Shown one piece after another: positions 1 through 6,558 of a DNA stretch of 16,558 nt. Below the pieces are notes generated by a model. The model did not search any database and was not told where the DNA came from. It saw only the letters and a list, made by a program, of their open reading frames with translations. The first letter of the stretch is position 1. Each line of letters begins with the position of its first letter. Source of the stretch: CAYQDF01 sp964416175 (GTDB lineage Bacteria > Chloroflexota > Anaerolineae > Anaerolineales > UBA4823); NCBI GenBank assembly GCA_964416175.1, contig CAYQDF010000069.1, positions 1-16,558 on the forward strand, written 5' to 3'. Both the position numbers and the translations under genes were made by a program.

Positions 1-210
1 GGCTCGCAGATCAAGATGCTGCATGAGATGCGCGCCGGAGAACGGGGCGGATTGATCGTGTCGACGCCTGTCCTGCCGCGCTACCGGATAGGGGACCTGA
101 TCCTGGCGAAAGGCGGACCATACTTCCGCTGTATCGGCCGGGAATCTCCCTGGGCTCACTGGCGCTACGCCTGGGATGAGTTTATGACCTTCAACCTGGG
201 TAGGCTGTGA
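1..210 (+). CDS. GH3-like protein, C-terminal fragment (5' end outside window)
   Basis: The reading frame is open from the first base (GSQIKMLHEM...) and stops at 208-210, so only about 69 C-terminal residues are present. The segment LPRYRIGDLI followed by YFRCIGRE resembles the end of the adenylation domain in GH3 auxin-responsive-promoter-like proteins, where a YRxGD motif is followed by a short strand and FxxIGR. In plants GH3 enzymes conjugate acyl acids to amino acids through an acyl-adenylate; bacterial members are mostly uncharacterised. An internal ATG at 16 exists, but homology-like sequence runs through it, so it is not taken as the start. The gene converges with the membrane protein at 257-700. 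The family call rests on this short piece only and could be another adenylate-forming enzyme. Confidence 0.5.
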   Translation, partial: GSQIKMLHEMRAGERGGLIVSTPVLPRYRIGDLILAKGGPYFRCIGRESPWAHWRYAWDEFMTFNLGRL

Positions 211-256
211 TCAGGGAAGGGGCTTTCTCCCCGGCGGGGTGAGCACGACCCGCAAG

Positions 257-700
257 TCACCCCCGACTCGTCAGCCCACGCACCAGGATCGACACCCCGA
301 TCGCGATCAATATCACCGCCCATATCAGGCCCCAGCTGACAAGGTTACCCAGACCGATCCCGATAAAGACAAATGCGAGGATGATGGTGCCGATCACCGG
401 GCGACGGTAGGCAGGCACCAGGAGGCGCAGCAAGACCTCGAACAGCAGGATCACCCCGGCACCGAGCAGGATCAGCCCCCAGACCCCTACTCCGAGAGGG
501 AGCCACTCCCAACCGGTGGGAGCCAGGCCCTCCTTGATCGAATCAAGAGTCCCCAGGTTGTCGAGCAGCAACACCACACCGGCCCAAAGCAGGATGAGCG
601 CCCAAATGATGCTTCCGAGTGGATCCCTCCGCCACTTTTCCTCCGGAGCTTTTTCCTCCCTTTTCTCCCCCTCCTTCTCGTTAAACTTTTCGTCAGCCAT
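257..700 (-). CDS. small four-helix integral membrane protein of unknown function
   Basis: This 147-residue protein has a very charged, Lys/Glu-rich N-terminus (residues 1-26) and then four hydrophobic segments at about 29-47, 67-93, 101-120 and 122-141. A WRRDPLGSIIWALILLWAGV start followed by repeated G-and-I/L-rich helices resembles the small membrane modules found in LiaF-like or DUF5668-like proteins, but I cannot name a function. The ATG at 698-700 is preceded by a strong AGGAGG, so the start is well supported. It is transcribed alone, downstream of the rnpB terminator, from a good sigma-70-type promoter at 766-794 with a CRP/FNR-like palindrome just upstream. The stop codon lies in a small GC-rich inverted repeat (236-242 with 257-263) between two converging genes. 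Confidence 0.85.
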   Translation of the reverse strand: MADEKFNEKEGEKREEKAPEEKWRRDPLGSIIWALILLWAGVVLLLDNLGTLDSIKEGLAPTGWEWLPLGVGVWGLILLGAGVILLFEVLLRLLVPAYRRPVIGTIILAFVFIGIGLGNLVSWGLIWAVILIAIGVSILVRGLTSRG

Positions 701-765
701 AATGCCCTCCTGGGTGCGTTATGAGTTGGTTGTGATCAATACAGTGGCAGCCCTCCCAGTTTTTG

Positions 766-794
766 AGTATATCAGAAGCCGCAGCGGATCACAA
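766..794 (-). promoter_or_regulatory. sigma-70-type promoter of the 257-700 membrane protein
   Basis: On the minus strand TTGTGA (789-794) is separated by 17 bases from TATACT (766-771), and TG one base before the -10 makes an extended -10. Transcription would begin near 759, giving a leader of about 60 nt before the ATG at 700. Seen in sequence; activity is inferred. Confidence 0.6.
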
Positions 795-809
795 GTGACA
801 GCGGTCACA
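794..809 (-). promoter_or_regulatory. CRP/FNR-family-like palindrome
   Basis: The plus strand reads AGTGA-N6-TCACA, 9 of 10 positions of the TGTGA-N6-TCACA consensus; the perfect inner repeat is GTGAC (795-799) with GTCAC (804-808). Its centre is about 42 bases upstream of the predicted start of transcription, the class II activator position. No CRP/FNR gene is in the window, so the binding protein is unknown. Confidence 0.35.
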
Positions 810-817
810 AATCATTT

Positions 818-856
818 AAAATGGAGCCTCCCGTGTCCTCTCAGGCGCGCGGGAGG
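818..856 (-). terminator. intrinsic terminator of rnpB
   Basis: On the minus strand CCTCCCG (850-856) pairs with CGGGAGG (827-833), followed after CTCCA by TTTT (818-821). It lies just beyond the 3' end of the RNase P RNA and before the promoter of the next minus-strand gene, the expected position for an rnpB terminator. Confidence 0.6.
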
Positions 857-981
857 TTCTGCAGGTCAGCCTGTAAGCCGCATTCTGTCCGGCGGTGATC
901 CCGCCTGGATGGTCATCTATCTGAGCAGCCTACCCGGGGCTTGGGATCCATTACTGGAACCGGAAGGCGAGCAGCCTCCCT

Positions 982-1050
982 GGTTGTTGATGTCCGATTC
1001 GTGATTGATGAGTTGAAACTCAACAATCTACAATCCTCGTTCAACAATCC
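982..1050 (-). repeat. inverted heptad-repeat array inside rnpB (P16/P17 arm)
   Basis: On the plus strand the left arm reads as 7-base units GGTTGTT, GATGTCC, GATTCGT, GATTGAT, GAGTTGA (982-1016). The right arm continues in the same 7-base register as complementary units: AACTCAA, CAATCTA, CAATCCT, CGTTCAA, CAATCC (1017-1050). The arms fold back on GAGTT-GA-AACTC into a long imperfect hairpin with consensus unit near GATTGTT. Composition differs from the GC-rich RNase P core on both sides. Confidence 0.75.
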
Positions 1051-1149
1051 ACTCGCCCCTGCTTGGCCTTGCTCCCGGTGGGGGTTGCCTGGCCGCTCCC
1101 ATTGCTGGGGGCGCCGGTGGTCTCTTACACCACCTTTTCACCCTTGCGA

Positions 1150-1216
1150 GATTGCTGATTTTCGGTTGCTGAATGTGGATTGGGATCCAACCCACAATCA
1201 AGAATCTACTATCACC
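1150..1216 (-). repeat. second inverted heptad-repeat array inside rnpB (P12 arm)
   Basis: On the plus strand the units GATTGCT, GATTTTC, GGTTGCT, GAATGTG, GATTGGG (1150-1184) meet the complementary units TCCAACC, CACAATC, AAGAATC, TACTATC (1186-1213) around a GATCC turn, giving a degenerate hairpin. Both arrays share a GTAGATT-S-TTGA word on the minus strand, so they appear to be copies of one element type. Confidence 0.72.
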
Positions 1217-1355
1217 AACCCGCGGTATGTCTCTGTGGCCCGATCCGGCAGGTCACCCCGCCCCGGGTGTTACCCGGCACCGTGCTCTATGGAGTGCGGA
1301 CTTTCCTCGATCCCCTGGATAGAGGACCGCGACCATCCGACCGACCTGTACTCTC

Positions 1356-1384
1356 ATCATACACTTTTTCTTGCCGATCGTCAA
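1356..1384 (-). promoter_or_regulatory. rnpB promoter
   Basis: On the minus strand TTGACG (1379-1384), a 17-base spacer and TATGAT (1356-1361) form a near-consensus sigma-70 promoter. Transcription would start near 1349, matching the 5' strand of the P1 helix. Confidence 0.75.
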
Positions 1385-1407
1385 ATATTCAAATCCATGC
1401 TTGCCGC

Positions 1408-1436
1408 TTTACAAATAGAAGGGGATCAAGTAAAAT
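1408..1436 (+). promoter_or_regulatory. rpsT promoter
   Basis: TTTACA (1408-1413), a 17-base spacer and TAAAAT (1431-1436). Predicted transcription start is near 1443, about 48 nt before the TTG start codon. It is divergent from the rnpB promoter, with the two -35 elements 23 bases apart. Confidence 0.65.
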
Positions 1437-1478
1437 TACGCCCCGCGAGACCTGAGCAATACATTGGTCGTTATACCT

Positions 1479-1483
1479 GGAGG
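1479..1483 (+). promoter_or_regulatory. Shine-Dalgarno site that fixes the rpsT TTG start
   Basis: GGAGG lies 7 bases before the TTG at 1491. This selects TTG over the upstream in-frame GTG at 1464, which would place the ribosome site inside the coding sequence. Confidence 0.85.
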
Positions 1484-1490
1484 CAAGAAC

Positions 1491-1766
1491 TTGGCGAATA
1501 TTAAGTCAGCAATCAAGCGCAACAAACAGAACGAAAAGCGTCGCCTGCGAAATCGCATCTACCGCGGACGCGCCCGGACCTATATCAAAGAAGCCCGCGA
1601 GAAGATCAAAAGCGGTAACGCAGAAGAAGCACGCGCCGCCGCCTTACTGGCGCTCAGCGCGCTCGATAAAGCAGCCGGGAAAGGCATCTTGCACAAGAAT
1701 AATGCAGCCCGGCGGAAAAGCCGCCTCATGAAGAGGCTGGCTGCCCTGGAAAGCAAGAGCGAGTAA
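1491..1766 (+). CDS. rpsT: 30S ribosomal protein S20
   Basis: S20 is a primary-binding protein of the small ribosomal subunit that contacts the 5' domain and helix 44 of 16S rRNA. From the TTG start the protein reads (M)ANIKSAIKRNKQNEKRRLRN and is 91 residues, the normal family length; ANIKSAxKR is the classic N-terminus. It is rich in Lys/Arg throughout, with the alanine-rich helix EEARAAALLALSALDKAAGKG and the conserved HKNNAARRKSRLMKRL near the C-terminus. A longer reading from 1464 adds MVVIPGGKN, which is not found in S20 and overlaps the ribosome-binding site. The gene has its own promoter (1408-1436) and a strong terminator (1808-1836), so it looks monocistronic. Confidence 0.97.
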   Translation: MANIKSAIKRNKQNEKRRLRNRIYRGRARTYIKEAREKIKSGNAEEARAAALLALSALDKAAGKGILHKNNAARRKSRLMKRLAALESKSE

Positions 1767-1807
1767 AGTTAAACATACAGCCGTTCAATATCGATCAAAT
1801 CTCAAGG

Positions 1808-1836
1808 GCGGGAGCTGTATGCTCCTGCTTTTTATT
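1808..1836 (+). terminator. rpsT intrinsic terminator
   Basis: GCGGGAGC (1808-1815), loop TGTAT, GCTCCTGC (1821-1828; one G-U pair), then TTTTTATTT. A textbook Rho-independent terminator 42 bases after the rpsT stop. Confidence 0.9.
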
Positions 1837-1876
1837 TAACAGGGCAACATCCGCGTCCCGGTCGAAAACTTCACCG

Positions 1877-1885
1877 TGATATAAT
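1877..1885 (+). promoter_or_regulatory. extended -10 promoter for argS
   Basis: TG-A-TATAAT (1877-1885) is a perfect extended -10; no good -35 is present upstream. Transcription would begin near 1892, about 49 nt before the argS ATG. Confidence 0.5.
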
Positions 1886-1940
1886 CCCAATTCGACGTCG
1901 GGCGTCTTGATCCCGGGGCGAGGAACTTCGCAGAGAGCAC

Positions 1941-3746
1941 ATGTTTGAGCAGGAACAGCGGGCGGTAGAGTCTCAAATTAGGTCTTTTCTGGCTGACCAT
2001 GGAATTCCTGAGCCAGGTCGTTTCCAATGGACCGCGATCCCTTTTTCCGGGCAGTGGGGGATTTCACTCCCTTGTTTCCCCCTCGCTGCAGGGGAAGCAC
2101 GCGCCGGAAAAAGCGTTAACATCCCTCAGCGCGCCCAGGAAATTGCCTCCCTGCTTGCAGAGAACCTCGGGACCCCCACAGGATTTCAGCGCGTCGAGGC
2201 GGTTAAGGGTTATCTGAACCTGTACTACTCACCAGGCCAATTCTCCCAGCGCGTGGTAGATCGCGTCCTCGAGCAGGGCGCCCATTACGGACGCGGGGCT
2301 GCGAAATCAGAACGCGTCATGGTCGAGTACTGCCAGCCAAACACCCACCACTCCTTTCACATCGGACACGCCCGAAATGCAGTCCTGGGCGAATCGCTCG
2401 CCCGACTTGTGGAATTTGCCGGTTTCGAAACGATCCGCGCCACGTATCCGGGGGATATCGGATTGGGGGTCATCACCGTCCTGTGGGCGTACAGCAGGTT
2501 TTATCGCGGCCAGGAGCCGGATGGCGTCCACGAGCGAGGCCAGTGGCTGCTGAAGATATACATCGAAGCGAACAACCTGCTAGAACCCAAAGAGAACGAA
2601 ACGCCTGCGGAGCGAGCGCAGCGCGAGGCGTTCGACGCCGAACGGCGGGAGATGCTTCGCCGGTGGGATGCCGGCGATCCCGAGGTACGGGAGCTATGGC
2701 GGATCACTCGGGAGTGGAGCCTGGCAGAGCTGCGCGCCATCATGGAAATGCTTGGCATCCGGATGGATGTGTGGTTTTTCGAGAGCGAGGTCGACCGGCT
2801 GACCAAGGACATCGTCGCGGACCTGATCGCCCGCGGGATCGCCGACGACGAGCGCCCTAAAAACGGACCCGTGCTGGTTAAGATCGACGAGAAACTCGGC
2901 TTGGATAAAGAGAAATACCGCACGGTCGTCCTGCTTCGGAACGATGGCACAGCATTGTATCCCGCGCGCGACCTTGCGCTTGCGAAGATCAAGTTCGAAC
3001 AACACCTGGTCGACCGGTCGATTTACGTTATTGATGTCCGCCAGAGCCTGAACATGCAGCAGGTCTTCAAGATCCTCGAGATCTGGGGCTTCAAACAGGC
3101 AGAGAAATGCTTCCACCTCGGATACGGTTTCGTCAGCCTGCCGGAGGGAGCCATGTCTGCCCGGAGAGGCCGGCTTGTACTGTTCAAGGACGTCGTGGAT
3201 GAAGCTAAACGGCGGGTCCTGGACGTGATCGCCGAAAAGAATCCGGATATGCCCGCCGATCGGCGGCAGGTCGTCGCGCAACAGATCGGTCTGGGCGCGC
3301 TGGTCTACTCGCTCCTTTCGGTCGACAACAATAAAGACATCGTCTTCGATCTGGAAGCCGCGCTCAACTTTGATGGCCGGACTGCGCCTTACTTGCAAAA
3401 TGCCCACGTGCGCGCGAACAGCATTCTCAAAAAGGCGGGGGGCAACCTCCCGGAGGAGGCTGCTTTCGATTTCCCACTATCAACATACGAACTCGAATTG
3501 ATTGAACTGATCTCCCATTTTCCGGGAACCGTCCAACAGGCTGCTCAGGAATACCGCCCCCTGATCATGGCGACGTACACTTACGAACTGGCCAACGCCT
3601 TCCATAGTTTCTACCATGCCGTTCCGGTCATCCAGAGCGATAACCCGGCAGTCCGGGCCGCACGGCTGCGCCTCGTGGCGGCCGCCCGCCAGACTCTGGC
3701 TAATGCGCTGTTCCTCCTGGGGATCCAAGCCCCGGAGGTCATGTAA
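1941..3746 (+). CDS. argS: arginyl-tRNA synthetase
   Basis: Class I aminoacyl-tRNA synthetase charging tRNA-Arg with arginine in an ATP-dependent, tRNA-dependent activation. At 601 residues it has the usual layout: an N-terminal additional domain (1-115) for D-loop recognition; a Rossmann catalytic core with the HIGH signature as HIGH at 140-143 in SFHIGHARN; the KMSKS-region loop at about 404-410; and a helical DALR anticodon-binding domain (about 460-601) ending in the family-typical GIQAPEVM. The KMSKS-equivalent reads AMSARRG, with Ala404 at the first lysine position. The residue three before the first His of HIGH, often Lys in ArgRS, is His137. The ATG at 1941 has only a weak GAGAG upstream. 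The next gene starts 114 bases downstream. Confidence 0.96.
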   Translation: MFEQEQRAVESQIRSFLADHGIPEPGRFQWTAIPFSGQWGISLPCFPLAAGEARAGKSVNIPQRAQEIASLLAENLGTPTGFQRVEAVKGYLNLYYSPGQFSQRVVDRVLEQGAHYGRGAAKSERVMVEYCQPNTHHSFHIGHARNAVLGESLARLVEFAGFETIRATYPGDIGLGVITVLWAYSRFYRGQEPDGVHERGQWLLKIYIEANNLLEPKENETPAERAQREAFDAERREMLRRWDAGDPEVRELWRITREWSLAELRAIMEMLGIRMDVWFFESEVDRLTKDIVADLIARGIADDERPKNGPVLVKIDEKLGLDKEKYRTVVLLRNDGTALYPARDLALAKIKFEQHLVDRSIYVIDVRQSLNMQQVFKILEIWGFKQAEKCFHLGYGFVSLPEGAMSARRGRLVLFKDVVDEAKRRVLDVIAEKNPDMPADRRQVVAQQIGLGALVYSLLSVDNNKDIVFDLEAALNFDGRTAPYLQNAHVRANSILKKAGGNLPEEAAFDFPLSTYELELIELISHFPGTVQQAAQEYRPLIMATYTYELANAFHSFYHAVPVIQSDNPAVRAARLRLVAAARQTLANALFLLGIQAPEVM

Positions 3747-3794
3747 AGGATGCCGGATGAAAATTCCCAATTGGCGAATCTTTCACTCTTCACC

Positions 3795-3812
3795 CCTGGC
3801 CTGCCGGCCAGG
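3795..3812 (+). other. GC-rich perfect hairpin after argS
   Basis: CCTGGCC (3795-3801), loop TGCC, GGCCAGG (3806-3812). It may end argS transcription, but no uninterrupted T tract follows. It could instead be a short extragenic palindrome: its right arm shares an 11-base word (as reverse complement) with the hairpin at 11252-11300. Confidence 0.4.
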
Positions 3813-3860
3813 ACAGGCCTTCTGCCTTTATTCTAGTCATAGAGGAGCTGACATTCAACC

Positions 3861-4610
3861 ATGCCACCCATCCGAACCCTGATCATGGGCGCCGCCGGGC
3901 GCGATTTCCACAACTTCAACATCTTCTTTCGAGACAATCCAGACTACGAAGTGGTTGCCTTCACTGCCACGCAGATCCCCAACATTGAAGGGCGACGTTA
4001 TCCACCAGGGCTGGCTGGCCCTCGCTACCCAAACGGGATCCCAATTTTCCCAGAAAACGACCTGGCGCATCTGATCGCCGAACGGTCAATCGACCAGGTG
4101 ATCTTCGCCTACAGTGATGTCCCGCACGAATACGTGATGCACAAAGCATCGCTGGTATTGGCCGTGGGGGCTGACTTCCGGCTGATGGGGCTGAAGACGA
4201 CCCAGCTCAAATCAACGAAGCCGGTTGTGGCAGTATGCGCGGTCCGCACGGGCTCCGGCAAGAGCCAGACCAGCCGGCGCGTCTCCCGCATCTTGCGCGA
4301 TATGGGTTTTAAAGTCGCAGCCGTCCGGCACCCCATGCCCTATGGGGATCTCTCAAAACAGACCGTGCAGCGATTTGCTACTTACGCTGACCTGGAAGCG
4401 CAGGACTGCACCATCGAAGAGCGAGAAGAGTATGAGCCACATCTGGCAAACGGCGTCGTAGTCTACGCCGGTGTCGATTATGAACGCATCCTGCGCCAGG
4501 CTGAAGGCGAAGCCGACATCATCCTGTGGGATGGAGGCAACAACGACCTGCCGTTCTACACCCCGGACCTGCATATCGTCGTCGAAGACCCCCACCGTCC
4601 CGGACTTTAA
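3861..4610 (+). CDS. N-terminal part of the COG2403 GTPase, ending at the internal TAA
   Basis: This 249-residue piece starts with the family-typical MGAAGRDFHNFNIFFRDNP (from residue 9), a Rossmann-like N-terminal domain containing RRYPPGLAGPRYPNGIPI and VIFAYSDVPHEYVMHKAS. A P-loop follows as RTGSGKSQTSR (Gly131-Ser135, Lys134 for nucleotide phosphate), then RHPMPYGDL, the strongly conserved CTIEEREEYEPH, and the Walker-B-like DIILWDGGNND. The chain ends just before the NKVD guanine-specificity motif, so alone it could bind phosphate but should not select GTP. AGAGGAG lies 13 bases before the ATG, a long spacing. Confidence 0.75.
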   Translation: MPPIRTLIMGAAGRDFHNFNIFFRDNPDYEVVAFTATQIPNIEGRRYPPGLAGPRYPNGIPIFPENDLAHLIAERSIDQVIFAYSDVPHEYVMHKASLVLAVGADFRLMGLKTTQLKSTKPVVAVCAVRTGSGKSQTSRRVSRILRDMGFKVAAVRHPMPYGDLSKQTVQRFATYADLEAQDCTIEEREEYEPHLANGVVVYAGVDYERILRQAEGEADIILWDGGNNDLPFYTPDLHIVVEDPHRPGL

Positions 4611-4658
4611 AAATCCTACAATCCCGGCGACGCGAACGCCCGGGCTGCCGATGTTTTC

Positions 4659-5186
4659 GTGATCAACAAAGTCGACACCGCTCCACCCGAGGACGTGATC
4701 GCCGTCCGAGAATCGCTGCATGCCCTCAATCCGGAGGCGATCGTCATCGAAGCAGCCTCTCCGCTCTTCGTCGACGATCCGGCAGCCATCCGGGGCAAGC
4801 GGGTGCTGGTCGTGGAGGACGGTCCCACCCTGACGCACGGCGAGATGGCTTATGGCGCTGGCTGGGTGGCTGCCCGCCGCTTCGGCGCGGCGGAGATCGT
4901 CGACCCGAGGACATTCGCAGTCGGTTCAATCCTCGATACGTACCAGAAATATCCCACGACCGGCGCGATCCTGCCTGCCATGGGCTATGGAGACGAGATG
5001 ATCCACGAGCTCGAACAGACGATCAACAACGCCAAAGCGGACCTGGTGCTGGTGGGGACTCCCATCGATCTGGCAAGCCTGATCAAGATGAATAAGCCGA
5101 GCCAGCGCGTCCGTTATGAGCTCCAGGAGATCGGTCAGCCGACGCTGTCGGATGTGCTCAAAAGCAGGTTCCTCGAACAGGTTTAG
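4659..5186 (+). CDS. C-terminal part of the COG2403 GTPase, possible reinitiation from GTG
   Basis: After the TAA the frame continues with the NKVD motif (VINKVDTAPPEDV), the G4-type base-specificity element of GTPases, then VIEAASPLFVDDP, RGKRVLVVEDGPTLTHGEM, YGAGWVAARRFGAAEIVDPR, ILPAMGYGDEMIHEL and VLVGTPIDLASLI, all typical of the family's C-terminus. The GTG at 4659 is the first possible start near the motif, but no Shine-Dalgarno is visible, so independent translation is doubtful. The stop at 5184-5186 gives a normal family C-terminus. Confidence 0.6.
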   Translation: MINKVDTAPPEDVIAVRESLHALNPEAIVIEAASPLFVDDPAAIRGKRVLVVEDGPTLTHGEMAYGAGWVAARRFGAAEIVDPRTFAVGSILDTYQKYPTTGAILPAMGYGDEMIHELEQTINNAKADLVLVGTPIDLASLIKMNKPSQRVRYELQEIGQPTLSDVLKSRFLEQV

Positions 5187-5263
5187 TTTGCCCAGAACAC
5201 AGAAACCGACATCCAACTGTGCGCCTTCGTCCGTCATTCATCATCCAGCCGCTCATCACCCTT

Positions 5264-6520
5264 ATGCCTGAACTGACCTGGACCACCAAATCCACACCAC
5301 ACCCGAAACCAGGTCCTCTGGTGCTTGACAGCATCGTCTACCCGCTCGGCGCGGGATACCCGGATGGATTGCCGGCCGACAATCTCATCCTGGGCGACAA
5401 CCTGGCGGTCATGTCCGCTCTGCTCCCGGAGTACGAAGGCCGGATCCCACTGATCTACGCCGACCCTCCCTTCTTCACAAACCGCCGCTACCCAGCACGC
5501 ATCGGTCGGGGTGAAGATTCACGCCAGCCTGACAAGTGGCGGCTGGCGGATGGCTACCCCGATCATTGGGAAGGGATCGAGGCTTACCTCGATATGCTCT
5601 ACCCTCGGCTGCACCTGATGCACCGCCTGCTTTCTCCCACCGGCACCCTTTACCTCCACCTCGACTGGCACGCCAACCAGTATGCTCGTCTGCTGCTGGA
5701 CGAGATATTCGGACCCGATTGCTTGCTTAACGAAATCATCTGGATTTACCACGGACCCTCAGCGATCCGCCGCGCCTTCAACAGAAAGCACGACACAATC
5801 CTGGTGTATACCAAGAGCGATAGCTTCACTTTCAACGCCGACGCGGTCCGGGAGCCGTACAACCCGAACACCGTGAAGACATTCAACGCCTCACCCAGGG
5901 CTGGATTCGGGAAGGTCCCGGATCTGAAACGGGGAAAAATCCCGGAAGACTGGTGGTATTTCCCCGTCGTCGCCCGGCTTCACCGTGAACGCACGGGCTA
6001 CCCGACGCAAAAGCCCGAAGCCCTGCTCGAACGCATCCTCCTGGCAAGTTCGAACCCTGGGGATATCGTGGGGGATTTTTTCTGCGGATCCGGCACGACA
6101 GCTGTGGTTGCCAGCCGGTTGGGGAGGCGGTTCATCGCCACCGATTCATCATGGCGCGCCATCCATACCAGCCGGTGCAGGTTGATCGCCGCGCAGTCTG
6201 ATCCTTTCAGACTGCTCAGGGAGGAGGAGACCGGGATCGAGGGGATCCCCGAGTGGGCAGAGGAAAACGCCGAGGCAGTCCAGTTCAACCGGAGCACCGG
6301 CGAAATCACCCTCGGTGCAGGCCTGCTGGTCGATCTGGATTACTGGGAAATCGATCCCGGTTGGGACGGGAACGTGTTTCGCAGTGCGGCCCAGGCCATG
6401 CGGCCGCGCGGTCAATCCATGATCGAGAGGACACTCCATCTCCCTCCAAATATACAGATTGGAAATCCCAGACTTCGCCTGGTCAGGGCCAGCGGGAAAC
6501 ATGTCCAGATCGATGCATAA
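5264..6520 (+). CDS. site-specific DNA methyltransferase, beta class (N6-adenine or N4-cytosine)
   Basis: An S-adenosylmethionine-dependent DNA amino-methyltransferase of 418 residues. The catalytic motif IV is DPPFF at residues 67-71 within LIYADPPFF. The cofactor motif I comes later as DFFCGSGTT at 271-279, followed by ASRLGRRFIATDSS. This order (IV before I) defines the beta class, which includes Type III Mod subunits. The TQKPEALLERIL segment (motif X-like) just before motif I is also typical. The C-terminal 100 residues (after about 320) are family-specific. I chose ATG 5264 because the GTG at 5219 adds 15 unconvincing residues; neither has a clear Shine-Dalgarno. No restriction endonuclease gene is adjacent, so it looks solitary. 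Target sequence and base cannot be read from the gene. Confidence 0.88.
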   Translation: MPELTWTTKSTPHPKPGPLVLDSIVYPLGAGYPDGLPADNLILGDNLAVMSALLPEYEGRIPLIYADPPFFTNRRYPARIGRGEDSRQPDKWRLADGYPDHWEGIEAYLDMLYPRLHLMHRLLSPTGTLYLHLDWHANQYARLLLDEIFGPDCLLNEIIWIYHGPSAIRRAFNRKHDTILVYTKSDSFTFNADAVREPYNPNTVKTFNASPRAGFGKVPDLKRGKIPEDWWYFPVVARLHRERTGYPTQKPEALLERILLASSNPGDIVGDFFCGSGTTAVVASRLGRRFIATDSSWRAIHTSRCRLIAAQSDPFRLLREEETGIEGIPEWAEENAEAVQFNRSTGEITLGAGLLVDLDYWEIDPGWDGNVFRSAAQAMRPRGQSMIERTLHLPPNIQIGNPRLRLVRASGKHVQIDA

Positions 6521-6558
6521 CTTGTGATAATTCCCTCAAGGTAATTAAGGATACCATC

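Larger units (their letters stand above)
862..1350 (-). ncRNA. rnpB: RNase P RNA (bacterial type A-like), enlarged by two heptad-repeat insertions
   Basis: This is the catalytic RNA of RNase P, which removes the 5' leader of tRNA precursors. Minus-strand hallmarks are GAGGAAAGTCCGCACTCC near the 5' end (P4 5' strand), GGTAACACCCGGGG, AAGGGTGAAAAGG, GTAAGAGACCACCG, GAGCAAGGCCAA, GGGTAGGCTGCT, and ACAGAATGCGGCTTAC near the 3' end (P4 3' strand). The ends pair as P1: AGGTCGGTC (1339-1347) with GGCTGACCT (863-871), using two G-U pairs. At about 489 nt it is longer than the usual 350-400 nt. The extra length is mainly in two AT-richer arms, one at the P12 position (1150-1216) and one in the P16/P17 arm (982-1050). 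The ends are inferred from P1 and the promoter and may be off by several bases. Confidence 0.93.
3861..5186 (+). pseudogene. COG2403 GTPase (cyclic 2,3-diphosphoglycerate synthetase-like), interrupted by an in-frame TAA
   Basis: One continuous frame of 442 codons holds a protein of the COG2403 family, related to archaeal cyclic 2,3-diphosphoglycerate synthetase, broken only by TAA at 4608-4610 (codon 250). Reading resumes in the same frame with no length change: DPHRPG-L-stop-K-SYNPGDANARAADVFVINKVDTA. From memory of the family, the intact form is roughly DPHRPGHEL, then a YYPGE-like turn and VVINKVDTA, so three residues (HEL) are replaced by L-stop-K while spacing is kept. Both halves are otherwise well preserved, arguing for a recent nonsense change, a sequencing error or a split gene rather than long decay. 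Bacterial members are uncharacterised, so the original role is unsure. Confidence 0.8.

Noticed and set aside
236..263. GGGGTGA/TCACCCC inverted repeat between the first two converging genes as a bidirectional terminator
   Set aside because: There is no T tract on either strand and the stem overlaps the stop codon; support is too weak to annotate.
982..1216. CRISPR-like array
   Set aside because: Units are only 7 bases with no spacers and lie within the RNase P RNA.
4608..4610. Recoded stop codon (selenocysteine or pyrrolysine)
   Set aside because: The codon is TAA, which is used for neither, and no adjacent stem-loop is evident.
4600..4660. Frameshift as the cause of the COG2403 break
   Set aside because: The frame is identical on both sides (3861 and 4659 are in the same phase) and spacing is kept, so only a nonsense codon is needed.
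6253..6558. Upstream extension of the kinase fusion to 6253
   Set aside because: It overlaps the C-terminus of the methyltransferase in another frame and adds arginine/proline-rich noise. GTG 6559 has a ribosome-binding site and begins directly at the GHMP fold.
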